Assembly: GCF_028882255.1 (NCBI RefSeq)
Contig: NZ_JARBUY010000002.1
Span: forward strand, 198,342-262,341
Direction of reading: 5' to 3'
Length of the DNA: 64,000 nt
From: Maribacter polysaccharolyticus
GTDB taxonomy: Bacteria; Bacteroidota; Bacteroidia; Flavobacteriales; Flavobacteriaceae
Position 1 is the stretch's first letter; every line of letters begins with the position of its first letter. Shown here in pieces: positions 37,249 to 46,800 of the stretch. The notes below the pieces were generated by a model that did not search any database, was not told where the DNA came from, and saw only the letters and a list, made by a program, of their open reading frames with translations. Made by a program: the position numbers and the translations under genes.

Positions 37249-38697
37249 TTAGTTTACATCCCACCAAAGGTTGGTATGTAAGTCATCTGTGCCTTGTATG
37301 GCTATTATGGCGTCATAATTGTCCTTGTTGTTGTCCTCTACGGAAGAATCATACGCAAGTCTAACGGGAATTCTTGGGTCACCTGCATATTCAGAAGGAA
37401 TCAAAGTAGGTGCGTCAAGTCTTCTCCATTCGGCCCATGCTTCAGGTCCGTTCAAGTATAAGGCCACCCACTTTTCGTAAGCGATATCCTCAAGGGTTGC
37501 CGATGTATGGGAACTTAAATAGTCGGTGATGTCTGCGCTGTCAACATCCCAATACTCCATAGAGGCAGTAATGGCTTCTGCAAACAAGGTTGCGGTATCC
37601 GAGCCAACGCTCCAACCTCTTAGGGCTGCCTCGGCCATAGCGAATTTGGTCTGTGCTGCTGTGTAAACCGGGGTAGGATAAACCGGATCGTAGATTATCG
37701 TTGCCGTAGGGAACGAGTAGTCAGGGGTATTACCATTTACAGCACCATCGGGTGCACCAACGTAGGCAGCATCCGATTCATCGGGCCACGCCGGATTGCT
37801 GACAATGGAATCGGTCGCGGGTTCGGCATATTTGAACAATCTTGGGTCTAAATTGGAACGTAAGGATTCTACCATTTCCTCGGAAAGGATATAGTCTTCC
37901 CTAGTTTCAAAACGATCTTCCCACGGACTGTCACTGGCGTCATCCGATGCATAGTTGAATTCTATGTTTTCATCATTGCTTTGGATGTAATTCCCGGAAG
38001 CAATAACCTCTTCGAATTTTGATTGGGCCAAAGTCGCATTTACATCGGATAGTCTTAAGGCAGCCGTCATTTTCAATGAATTGGCAAAAACAATCCATCT
38101 ACTCATATCCCCATCGAACATTAGGTCGCCTTCCGGTCCGGAAGCGGTTTCGTCTATCATGGCCAGAGCCTCGTCGATTTCAGTGAATAATATGTCATAG
38201 ATTTCTTCTTGGGTATTGAATGCAGGCTGTGCATTATCCACACCTTGGAAAGCTTCTTCCCATGGTAATCCACCCCAGCTATCGGTCATGTAATGTAAGA
38301 TAAAGGCCCTAACAAGTTTGGCCGTTGCTATTTGGTTGTCATTATCGCCATAAGCTGAAGCTTCTTCCATGGTGGATTCGTCTTCATTCAGGGAAATGAT
38401 TTCATTCAGGTTCATAATGGCACCGGTATAGTAGTCATCATAACTAAAGGTTAGGGTGGCATATCTCGAATCACCGGGATATTGACCTTGGGTAAGATGC
38501 TGCATATAAAGGATGCCAGTCGTACTGGTGGTTATCGTGGAGATGTCTTTTTGGGCTTCTGTAAGTAATTGTGAAGTTACCGCAGAAGTGGGTCCGTTCG
38601 GATTTTCGTTGGTATCACCAAAATCGACATTTTCACACGAACTATATATAGCCGTAATACATGTCAATAGGACTATTTGTTTAAATATTTTATTCAT
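37249..38697 (-). CDS. SusD-like_2 family outer-membrane lipoprotein, unit F
   Basis: This 482-residue lipoprotein has signal MNKIFKQIVLLTCITAIYSSC (Cys21), then FGDTNENPNGPTSAV, the family motif as DSWGGLPWEEAFQG, and FNTQEEIYDILFTEIDEALAMI. The C-terminal EWRRLDAPTL, PVRLAYDSSVEDNN and LWWDVN complete the SusD-like_2 pattern. It starts 14 bp after susC. No third gene follows. The last ~155 bp plus terminator are duplicated as a decayed fragment between units D and E, so this gene or a near-identical former copy was a recombination partner. Ligand unknown. Confidence 0.92.
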   Translation of the reverse strand: MNKIFKQIVLLTCITAIYSSCENVDFGDTNENPNGPTSAVTSQLLTEAQKDISTITTSTTGILYMQHLTQGQYPGDSRYATLTFSYDDYYTGAIMNLNEIISLNEDESTMEEASAYGDNDNQIATAKLVRAFILHYMTDSWGGLPWEEAFQGVDNAQPAFNTQEEIYDILFTEIDEALAMIDETASGPEGDLMFDGDMSRWIVFANSLKMTAALRLSDVNATLAQSKFEEVIASGNYIQSNDENIEFNYASDDASDSPWEDRFETREDYILSEEMVESLRSNLDPRLFKYAEPATDSIVSNPAWPDESDAAYVGAPDGAVNGNTPDYSFPTATIIYDPVYPTPVYTAAQTKFAMAEAALRGWSVGSDTATLFAEAITASMEYWDVDSADITDYLSSHTSATLEDIAYEKWVALYLNGPEAWAEWRRLDAPTLIPSEYAGDPRIPVRLAYDSSVEDNNKDNYDAIIAIQGTDDLHTNLWWDVN

Positions 38698-38711
38698 TTT
38701 ATCGTATTTTT

Positions 38712-41700
38712 TTAAAATGTTAATTTTAAATTAAGGCCAAATGAGGAGGTCATTGGTAGGGTACCGGCTTCGGCCCAGTTGACGTCATCTCTTTTTTCCA
38801 ATTCAGAAGGGTCTATCCAAGGTAGGTCGGAATGGATCAACCAAACATTGTTGCCCAACAGGGAAACCTGTGCGTCGTCCAAACCAAATTTTTTGACCAA
38901 TGATTGGTTAAAGGTGTACGTTAGTTTTACGGTCCTTAATTTAAAATAGCTGGCATCGTGAACGTTGTTTTCGTAGATGTTTCCTAGGTTGCTTGAACCA
39001 AAATAAGTTTGTGCATCAACATAGGTGTCGACCACAGTACCGTCGGATGTTGGATTGCCATCGCTATCCGTACCGGTTTGGAGTACACCGACAACATGAA
39101 CACCCCCGCCACTGGCAACTGGATCTCTAAGAGGGTTTCCTAAATCGTTTAGGCCTGCGGTAATGGCAGAAAGGCCGGAATGATTCATATACCTTTCCGT
39201 TCTTGAGTAGTACAATCCTCCTTTTTGTCCATCAAAGCCTAAATACAGGTCAAGGTTTTTATACTTTAAGGAAGTTGAGAGACCTCCAGTGAAATCAGGT
39301 AGTAAACTTCCTATTTTCTTGTTGCTTTGGATCGCGTAGTAGTCGGTGTCGGTCAATATGACACTTCCATCGGTATGCCTGGCAAAACCGGTACCGTAAA
39401 ATAAGCCATACTCTTCACCTACACGGGCTTGTAATTTCATGTTGGTGGTGTATGTACTGATGTCATAAGAATCTACCCCAGGGTATATTTCGTCAACAAC
39501 CTTGGTAAGTGTCCCGAAATTGACCCCTAAATCCCAAGAGAAGTCATCGCTTTTGAGAATGGTTCCGCTTAGGGCCATTTCCAAACCGTTTGAGGTTGTT
39601 TTTCCGGAGTTGACGGTAATATCGGTATAACCGGTCGATCCATCCAATGAAACCGATGTTGGTAGATCTTCGTCGACCCTGTTAAAGTAAGTTACGTCAA
39701 ATCCAATCCTATTTTTTACAAAACGGAATTCCGCACCAACCTCAAACTCAGTCCTGGTACCTCCAACTAAACTGCTGTTGCTCTGGGTATCGGGGACGGA
39801 TAAAGTTCCGTAACCTTGATATAGATCCCCGGATTCATATACGCTGGTGATGTTGTAAGGCTCTGGAAAATAAGGGGCACCTGCGTAACCGGCTCGGAAT
39901 TTGGCAAAAGTAATGGCATCACTTGGTTCAATAAGCTTATGGGCCAATAAACTGGCAGAGGCACCGAAAGTTTCTACCCTGTTGTCATCTGCAGATGCGG
40001 TGGAAGACCAATCCAATCTATAGGAGCCATCCAAATAAAGCAAGTCTTTATAACCAACCGAAGCTTTGATAAAGGCACCTCTGGTCTTGCTTTTTTCATA
40101 ATAGGTGGTCGTGGTAACGGCATCGACCGAACCGGACAAATTATAAAAACCTGGAATCGAAAGGCCTCCATTGGTGGTGGCATATAGGTAGTTATAGTCG
40201 TTGTTGATCAATTCGCCCCCCAAGGCAACGTTTAAGTCGATATCACCATCGGAAAATTTATCGTTATAGGTGGCCATTCCAAAATAGTGCTCTTTGGTGT
40301 TCCTATATTGGTATTCCTCATAAAATGGGGTGTCTAAGGTACTTTTTGTAGATCCCCTGTCATTTCCTGAATACGAATTGAAAGTGCTTCTGATCTCACC
40401 CAATACGCTGAATTTTTCATTGAATTCATAGGTGATCCCTACTTTACCAAAGGCATTGTTTTTATAATCGTTCCTTAAGTTTTCATCGGTTTGGAAATAG
40501 GGTGAATCCCAATATAGAGGTTGGAAATTTCTAGGTCCTCCGATATTCCACGAGAGTATGGTACCGTTTTGTTCGTATTCTTTCAATCGATCCATGCTCA
40601 ACTGTCTTTGCCACCATTGGTTGAAGTTCGATCCCAAGTTTCCGTAGTTTTGATCGGGGTTGTTCAATGTGGTCCTATCCTGGTAATTGAATACGGTTTG
40701 GATCGATAGTTTTTCGGTAATGTCGTAGCCTGCATTGATGGAGGCATTCACTGTCCTTCTGTTTGAATTGGGGATAATACCGCCTTGATTGATAAGGGAT
40801 AATGAAGTTCTAAGGTTGTATCCTTCCCCTCCTTTGGCAAACGCAAAGGTGGTATTTGTGGTGATGGCGGTTTCGTAAAAATCCTTGACATCACTGGTAG
40901 TAGGGGACCATTCCCTTAATTCCCCGAAATTGTCGGAACCTTCCAACCAGGAGTCCCAATGGCGCACCAATTGTCCTTCCAATTTTGGTCCCCAGGATTC
41001 ATCGGCATAGTAATCAGGATACAGATGACCATCAAAATCTGCCCATGAATCGGGATCTTGGGTGGGGTCATAGGTGAAGGTATTGAAAGTTTGGCTATAA
41101 CCGCCGCCATATTCGTTTTGGAAATCAGGTACGGCAGATACCGCATTGATTGTTGTTGTTTGATCGATGGAAAATACCGCTTTCCCCGATGCCGCTTTTT
41201 TAGTGGTAATGATGATTACCCCATTGCGACCGTTTGGTCCGTAGATTGCGGTTGCAGATGCGCCTTTCAATACCGACATATCTTCAACGCTTTCCATATT
41301 GATATCACTGATCGAATATACTTGAACCCCATCAACAACATATAAAGCACCGGTTTCCCCCCTTAATTTGATTTCGGAGTTTCCGAATGTTGATGACGAA
41401 TTACCAACGACCTGTACACCCGATACCCTACCTGCCAAGGCATTGTTGATGTCTGTTTGTCGTCCTTTCTGTAATTCTTCCCCAGATACGGATTGTTGGG
41501 AGTACCCTAAGGATTTTTTGTCCCTTTTGATACCTAAACCGGTAACTACGACCTCTTGAAGGGCCTGTGCATCATCTTCCATTGTTACATCGATACTGCT
41601 GCCGGCACCTACAGTAATGGTCACGTCTTTTTGTCCGACGTAGGTAAATAATAAGCTTTCGCCTTCTGAGGCATTGATGGTGTAATTACCGTCAAAATCG

Positions 41701-41864
41701 GTAAGGGTGCCTCTAGTTGTGCCGATCACAACTATGTTGACACCTGGCAGTGGCATGTCGAACTGGTCTGTGACCGTACCGGAAATCGTTTTTTCCTGTG
41801 CAAAAGAGATATGCACAACTAATGCCATGAGCAACATTAGGATCCTACTTAAAATTCTTTTCAT
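38712..41864 (-). CDS. SusC/RagA family TonB-dependent outer-membrane transporter, unit F
   Basis: The frame can begin at a TTG three codons upstream, but the ATG at 41864 (MKRILSRILMLLMALVVHIS) gives the gap-free alignment and the 28-nt spacing to the promoter-like element (1050 residues). Features: signal peptide to SFAQ, carboxypeptidase-D-like domain with the MPLPGVNIVV variant also seen in unit G, QEVVVTG at 103-109, plug with ALYVVDGVQV, signature SVEDMSVLKGASATAIYG to NGVIIITTKKA, and a barrel ending LKLTF. The plug is shorter than in other units between LRGE and TGALYVVDG. Co-translated with susD. Confidence 0.95.
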   Translation of the reverse strand: MKRILSRILMLLMALVVHISFAQEKTISGTVTDQFDMPLPGVNIVVIGTTRGTLTDFDGNYTINASEGESLLFTYVGQKDVTITVGAGSSIDVTMEDDAQALQEVVVTGLGIKRDKKSLGYSQQSVSGEELQKGRQTDINNALAGRVSGVQVVGNSSSTFGNSEIKLRGETGALYVVDGVQVYSISDINMESVEDMSVLKGASATAIYGPNGRNGVIIITTKKAASGKAVFSIDQTTTINAVSAVPDFQNEYGGGYSQTFNTFTYDPTQDPDSWADFDGHLYPDYYADESWGPKLEGQLVRHWDSWLEGSDNFGELREWSPTTSDVKDFYETAITTNTTFAFAKGGEGYNLRTSLSLINQGGIIPNSNRRTVNASINAGYDITEKLSIQTVFNYQDRTTLNNPDQNYGNLGSNFNQWWQRQLSMDRLKEYEQNGTILSWNIGGPRNFQPLYWDSPYFQTDENLRNDYKNNAFGKVGITYEFNEKFSVLGEIRSTFNSYSGNDRGSTKSTLDTPFYEEYQYRNTKEHYFGMATYNDKFSDGDIDLNVALGGELINNDYNYLYATTNGGLSIPGFYNLSGSVDAVTTTTYYEKSKTRGAFIKASVGYKDLLYLDGSYRLDWSSTASADDNRVETFGASASLLAHKLIEPSDAITFAKFRAGYAGAPYFPEPYNITSVYESGDLYQGYGTLSVPDTQSNSSLVGGTRTEFEVGAEFRFVKNRIGFDVTYFNRVDEDLPTSVSLDGSTGYTDITVNSGKTTSNGLEMALSGTILKSDDFSWDLGVNFGTLTKVVDEIYPGVDSYDISTYTTNMKLQARVGEEYGLFYGTGFARHTDGSVILTDTDYYAIQSNKKIGSLLPDFTGGLSTSLKYKNLDLYLGFDGQKGGLYYSRTERYMNHSGLSAITAGLNDLGNPLRDPVASGGGVHVVGVLQTGTDSDGNPTSDGTVVDTYVDAQTYFGSSNLGNIYENNVHDASYFKLRTVKLTYTFNQSLVKKFGLDDAQVSLLGNNVWLIHSDLPWIDPSELEKRDDVNWAEAGTLPMTSSFGLNLKLTF

Positions 41865-41892
41865 TTGTTTCAATAATTTAATTGGTTGGCGG

Positions 41893-41918
41893 CAAAAATC
41901 TTAATAGATTGTTAATAA
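41893..41918 (-). promoter_or_regulatory. conserved array promoter-like element, unit F
   Basis: The minus strand reads TTATTAAC, AATCTA, TTAAGATTTTTG. It ends 28 nt before the susC ATG. The spacer of six bases is kept while its sequence differs from the other units. Confidence 0.6.
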
Positions 41919-42422
41919 AGCAAAATATTAATCACAATAATAGCTGGTCTGTTGCGATTAATTCAATACTCATAAAATTGACGGTATTTAAATAAGTATT
42001 ATTCAATTAAAAGGGTTAAAACTGAAGAATCGGCAACATTTGAATGGGTAGGCGATAAATAATTTCGGAAAAGCAGTAAAAACATGAATTATGTTCAGCG
42101 AAACTTTTGCGTCTATCGGTGTGTTCATGGGTTGGTTAAGAATTGACGTGCAATACTTTATGGGGGGTAGGGAGAAGGGAAAATGGGTTGTGCCTTGTTA
42201 AAAATAGATTGGTTTTTTTAACATTACAAGTGTCGCCTGGTGTATTGGAAATGTCCTTTTTCCTTAAAAACGGCCGAAGTTGATTTATTGGGTGTAAAGT
42301 GTTCCCTAAGGGATTTGCTTGTGATTTTCCGTGACCTTGATAGGGGTTGCCATCCGGATCGATTACAGCCGATGGGTAGTAATGGGGCGAGGGTTTAATA
42401 TCGTCCTTAAAGTAATGGAAAT
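41919..42422 (-). other. intergenic DNA between units G and F, no gene seen
   Basis: AT-rich next to susC F, more balanced from about 42120. No coding frame, RNA gene or repeat can be supported. No decayed susC or susD remnant like that at 31976-32130 was noticed. Confidence 0.5.
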
Positions 42423-42454
42423 AAAAAGCCCCTGTAGTGCAACTACAGGGGCTT
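42423..42454 (-). terminator. terminator of array unit G
   Basis: A perfect 13-bp stem (AAGCCCCTGTAGT / ACTACAGGGGCTT) with a 3-nt loop is followed on the minus strand by TTTTT-type sequence. It lies 28 bp after the unit G susD stop and has the longest stem of the seven. Confidence 0.92.
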
Positions 42455-42482
42455 GCTATCTAAATAATAGTTCTAATTGAAT

Positions 42483-43796
42483 CTATTCATTTACCGGCGT
42501 TGCTTCGAACAGCCCAGGGGTTGGGGAAGGTGTATTTGGGTTGTTGTCTAGTTCGGTCTGTGGGTAAAGGAACCTTTGAGGGATTTCCGTACCTGTTTTT
42601 GGAGGAATGCCCATAGCATTTTTGGTTCTGCGAACATCGTGGAACGTCTGTAGTTCTCCGATTAAAGTAATATACTTTTCTTCCAATATTTGAAGAAGTA
42701 AATCATTGCCGGTTGCAGTTGATGCAGGAAATTCCGCATCGTATTCTATGGCCAATGCGGCACGGACTGCGTTTAAGGCGGCCAATGCCGTAGGTTCGTC
42801 CCCCGTTCTATAGGCAGCTTCCGCTTCGATAAGCTTCACTTCGTAATAGGAGATCAAAGGAAAACTGTTGGATTGGGCGAAACGACCACCATCGCCGGTG
42901 TTTAATTCAAATCCATTAAAATAATGGGCAAACCTAGTGTCATCTCCCGGGGTGGTCAAAATCCTGTCCACATCATCAGAAGAATCCAATAATCGGTAAA
43001 GGTAAGAATCATCAACTGTTAAATATCCTACTCTGTTATCCACGGTAAATTGATAAAAAAGGTTTCTGTTTTCCGCAGAGGTGCCATGTTGTATTTCCAG
43101 GTCGCCTTCAACACTCGAAATACCGGCTTGAGCTTCTTCCAATGCCAAATCATATTCTTTGGTGTGCAAATAATATCTGGCCTTTAGGGAATGGGCGATA
43201 ACCCCCCAAGTGGATCCACTGGCCAAACGGTTTCCGCTATAGAGGCTAGCGTCTTCGGTTCCTACATTGGTTATTCCTTGATCCAATAACGATTGTACCT
43301 CGGCGTAAACGGATTCTTGTGAATCATAATTTGGGGTGTAATAGTCGTCTACGGAATTCGCTTCGGAATAAGGAACGTCTCCCCATAAAGCAGCAACCTC
43401 GCCCATCATGGCTGCTTCTGTGATTTGGGCAACTCCGGTTAGCTGGGGGTTTCCGTTTTCTATAGCTTTCTCTTTCGTCACTTGGGCTTGGGATATGCCT
43501 TCTACATAAGCATCGTCCCACATATCGTCAAATACGGTTGAGGTTATGGAATAGACTTCAATATTAAGATATTGTCTGTCACTTCCTGTAAACTGGTTCG
43601 TAAAAATTCCGGCATACCTCGCTGAATTACTTTCTGCCAAATACATCCAACCGAGTTGGGCTTGTCCGATAATCAATTCCGGAGCGGAATCGCTAAAGGA
43701 GTTTGGGTCTGTATCCAATCCTTCCGTGTATTTCGAACAGGAACCCGCGATAAGGATAATGGATAAAATACTAAGTTTTAAAAGTTTATTTTTCAT
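42483..43796 (-). CDS. SusD-like_2 family outer-membrane lipoprotein, unit G
   Basis: This 437-residue lipoprotein has signal MKNKLLKLSILSIILIAGSC (Cys20), then GLDTDPNSFSDSAPE, the family motif as ALWGDVPYSEANSV, and YDSQESVYAEVQSLLDQGI. The C-terminal DVRRTKNAMGIPPKTG, RFLYPQTELDNN and ATPVNE end resemble SusD-like_2; the usual (F/W)WD ending is missing. It starts 12 bp after its susC and is followed directly by a terminator. It is the smallest SusD in the array. Expected role: surface ligand capture for the unit G barrel; ligand unknown. Confidence 0.92.
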   Translation of the reverse strand: MKNKLLKLSILSIILIAGSCSKYTEGLDTDPNSFSDSAPELIIGQAQLGWMYLAESNSARYAGIFTNQFTGSDRQYLNIEVYSITSTVFDDMWDDAYVEGISQAQVTKEKAIENGNPQLTGVAQITEAAMMGEVAALWGDVPYSEANSVDDYYTPNYDSQESVYAEVQSLLDQGITNVGTEDASLYSGNRLASGSTWGVIAHSLKARYYLHTKEYDLALEEAQAGISSVEGDLEIQHGTSAENRNLFYQFTVDNRVGYLTVDDSYLYRLLDSSDDVDRILTTPGDDTRFAHYFNGFELNTGDGGRFAQSNSFPLISYYEVKLIEAEAAYRTGDEPTALAALNAVRAALAIEYDAEFPASTATGNDLLLQILEEKYITLIGELQTFHDVRRTKNAMGIPPKTGTEIPQRFLYPQTELDNNPNTPSPTPGLFEATPVNE

Positions 43797-43808
43797 TTTG
43801 ATTTTTTT

Positions 43809-46800
43809 TTAGAAGGATAATCTTAATGTCGTTATATAGGATTTGGTTCCAGGATTACTGAAATATTCCAATCCTCTACCTTTGGAGGCACCGGTGAGGT
43901 TGTTGTCAGGGTCAAAACCGTCTATTGCTGTCCATAAGAACAGGTTTCGTCCTGTAATTCCAAATTCTACCGAGGTGAGTCCCATTTTTTGGATAAAATT
44001 AGATGGGAGTTGATAGAACAAGGAAACTTCACGCAATCTGGTCCAGGAAGCATCTTCGATGAACTCTTCGTCAACGTCTCCAAATCCACCACCGGTTGTA
44101 GTCCACCAATCGGCATCGACAGCTACTGGGCCACCGCCATAATCAACTTCACGTCCCCTGAAGGTGGCTCCTGCAGGTATTACATAGCCTGCTGCATTCA
44201 CCAAATCCTGTGAAGCCACGGTTTCCACATCGGTTTCGGGCGAAATTCCAAAAAAGGTCAAAGCGCCTCTTGTACCGTTCCAAGCATCATTTCCTTGAGA
44301 GGTTTCCAGCATGGCCGATAAAGTAAGGCCTTTCCAGGAAACACTGGTGCCCAGACCACCTCTCCAATCGGGATTGGGGTCTCCTAAATAACCGGCTTCC
44401 GTATCGGCTACTGGAAATCCGTAATCGTTCAATATCAAATCGCCATTATCGTCCCGGGCATATAACCCGCCTCTTAAAACGGCAAAGGGCTGACCTTCCG
44501 CAACACCTGAAGAAGTTCCGGCAAAACCATTGAGTAGGTAGTAGCCACTGCCGGCCATATCCTCTACTTTACTTTTGTTTTGGGTAAAGTTTGCGTTTAC
44601 CGACCAGGTAACCTCGCCATTATTGATGATTCTGGCATTCAAGTCTATTTCAATCCCTTTGTTGGTGATTTCCGCAGCATTCCGCAATTCTTGTGAATAA
44701 CCATTCGATGGAGCAGTGGGAAGGTCCAACAAAACGTCTTCAGATCTTCTGTTGTAATAGCTTGCCGATAAACTTAAGGCGTTATTTAAAAAACGTGTGT
44801 CAAAGCCAAATTCATACTCCTTGATGCGTTCTTCCTTTAAGTCTGGGTTGCCACGGGTAGTTGATCGGGTAAGCGGATTTCCGTACAAGGAAGCGTCAAG
44901 ACCATCTCCCCAATTAGAGGCAATACCTCCGGTCGTATATACCGTTCGGGTTGAATAAGGTACGGGTTCAATACCCACTTCCCCATAAGAGGCTCTTAGT
45001 TTACCAAAAGAGATGAAGCTGTCTTCCAAATATTGTGTAAAATTCCAACCCAGTGATGTACTTGGGTAAAAAATCAACCCGGCTTCAGGTATGGAAGAAA
45101 CGTATTCTGCCCTGCCTGTGACCTCTAACAAAAGTTGATCCCATAAATCAAAGTTAAGTACGGCGTACCCACCGGATTTTCTTGATTTAAGTATATAGTC
45201 TTCTGGATTTGAGTTAGCGGATGTGGCATTGCCAACATTCCAAAAATCTTCATCCGGGTTGGTAAAACCGGTTTCTTCTGCGGTTAGCCTTTTGTAATCG
45301 TTTTGATATAATTGATATCCTAAGATGAAATTCATGTTTATTTTTTCTGCTAAACCATAATTTCCATTTATAAAGAAGTTATAGTTTTCTATGGATTCCG
45401 TAATCCGGTCTTCTCGGAAAAGACCACTGCTACCGTCTCGGGCAGATCCGGCAGGCCATAAATTCATTCTGTTGTCTTGGTAGTAGTCCAAACTGTATCT
45501 TGCCGTAAGCCCTAGGTTATCGTTAACTTTATAGTTCAGTTCAGGAGCGATAATGAAACGATTTACGTTACTGATGTTTTTCTGTTCGTTAAGCGTCCAT
45601 AGTGGGTTGTTGTAGGTTGGTACCGTATAGGAGAATACCCCGGATGAAGCGTCGAATGTCCTGTAGGAGCCTAGGTATCTACGGTAGCTTCTATGGGAAT
45701 TTGGGGAGGGAGTGCCATTTCTGTAGTTTGTTCCCTTATAATCCCTAATGTCAAAATCAGGAGAAGAGCGTAAGTAGCCTAAATAAAGTCCGTTTACGTT
45801 AGAACCGGTCTGAACTCTGTTTGAAGAGATATTCGCATATGTTGTGGATAACCTGAATTTCAGTTGGTCTGAGAAATCCGTATCATTATTCAATTTTAAT
45901 GTTGTCCTTTTGTAATCAGAGGCACCGTTGTAGATACCGTCTTGATCCCAGTTGGATAAACTCACGAATGTTGAGGATTCTTCCCCGGAATAACTAAAGC
46001 TAACCGAATTGTCGAATACAAAACCGGTTTTGAATATGGCATCCCGGTTCGATTGGTTGAAAACCTCTTGGGAATTTTTTGAGGTAATGGGATAGTATGT
46101 GGTTCCGTCATCGGCAATGAAGTACTCCGAAGAGGATGTGTTGACTTCGTCTGCCCCACCCGATCTTTGGGCTATTTTGTCCCCAAAGGAAAAACCGGAA
46201 TTGGTGACATACTGCCCGCTTTCCCAATCGTCTATACCTGACCAATGGGAAGGTGTACCTTGTCCATAGGTGCCCTGTTTGGTCCATTCCCGGTTTATTT
46301 GGTCTATGGATACGGATGATTTAACGTTAACACTCCATTTTTTACCGCCTTTTGCAGCCCTTTTGGTATTTATGACCAAAACTCCGTTGGCCGCTCCGGT
46401 TCCGTAGACTGCGGCAGCGGAGGCGCCCTTAAGTACGGTTATCGATTCAATATCATCGGGGTTAAGGTCATTTAACCTGGATTGTTCGCTTACCCCTTGC
46501 GTGGTATTTAAGTTGGTGCTACTATTGGAAATAAGTGCGCCATCCAATACGATTAAAGGGGTGTTGTCACCGAGGATCGTATTCTGTCCACGAATTTGAA
46601 TATAGGCTCCAGCCCCTGGATCTCCAGAAGTTCTCGTGATGTTTACACCTGAGGTTTTTCCTGACAACCCCTGTAGCACACCAGATTCCCCGGACTTTTG
46701 AAGTTGGTCCACTTTAACGATGGAAGAAGAACTCAAATCATCGTCTTTCTTTTTTTCCAGACCCAAGGCCGTTAGGACAACTTCATCCAGCGCTTGCGCA

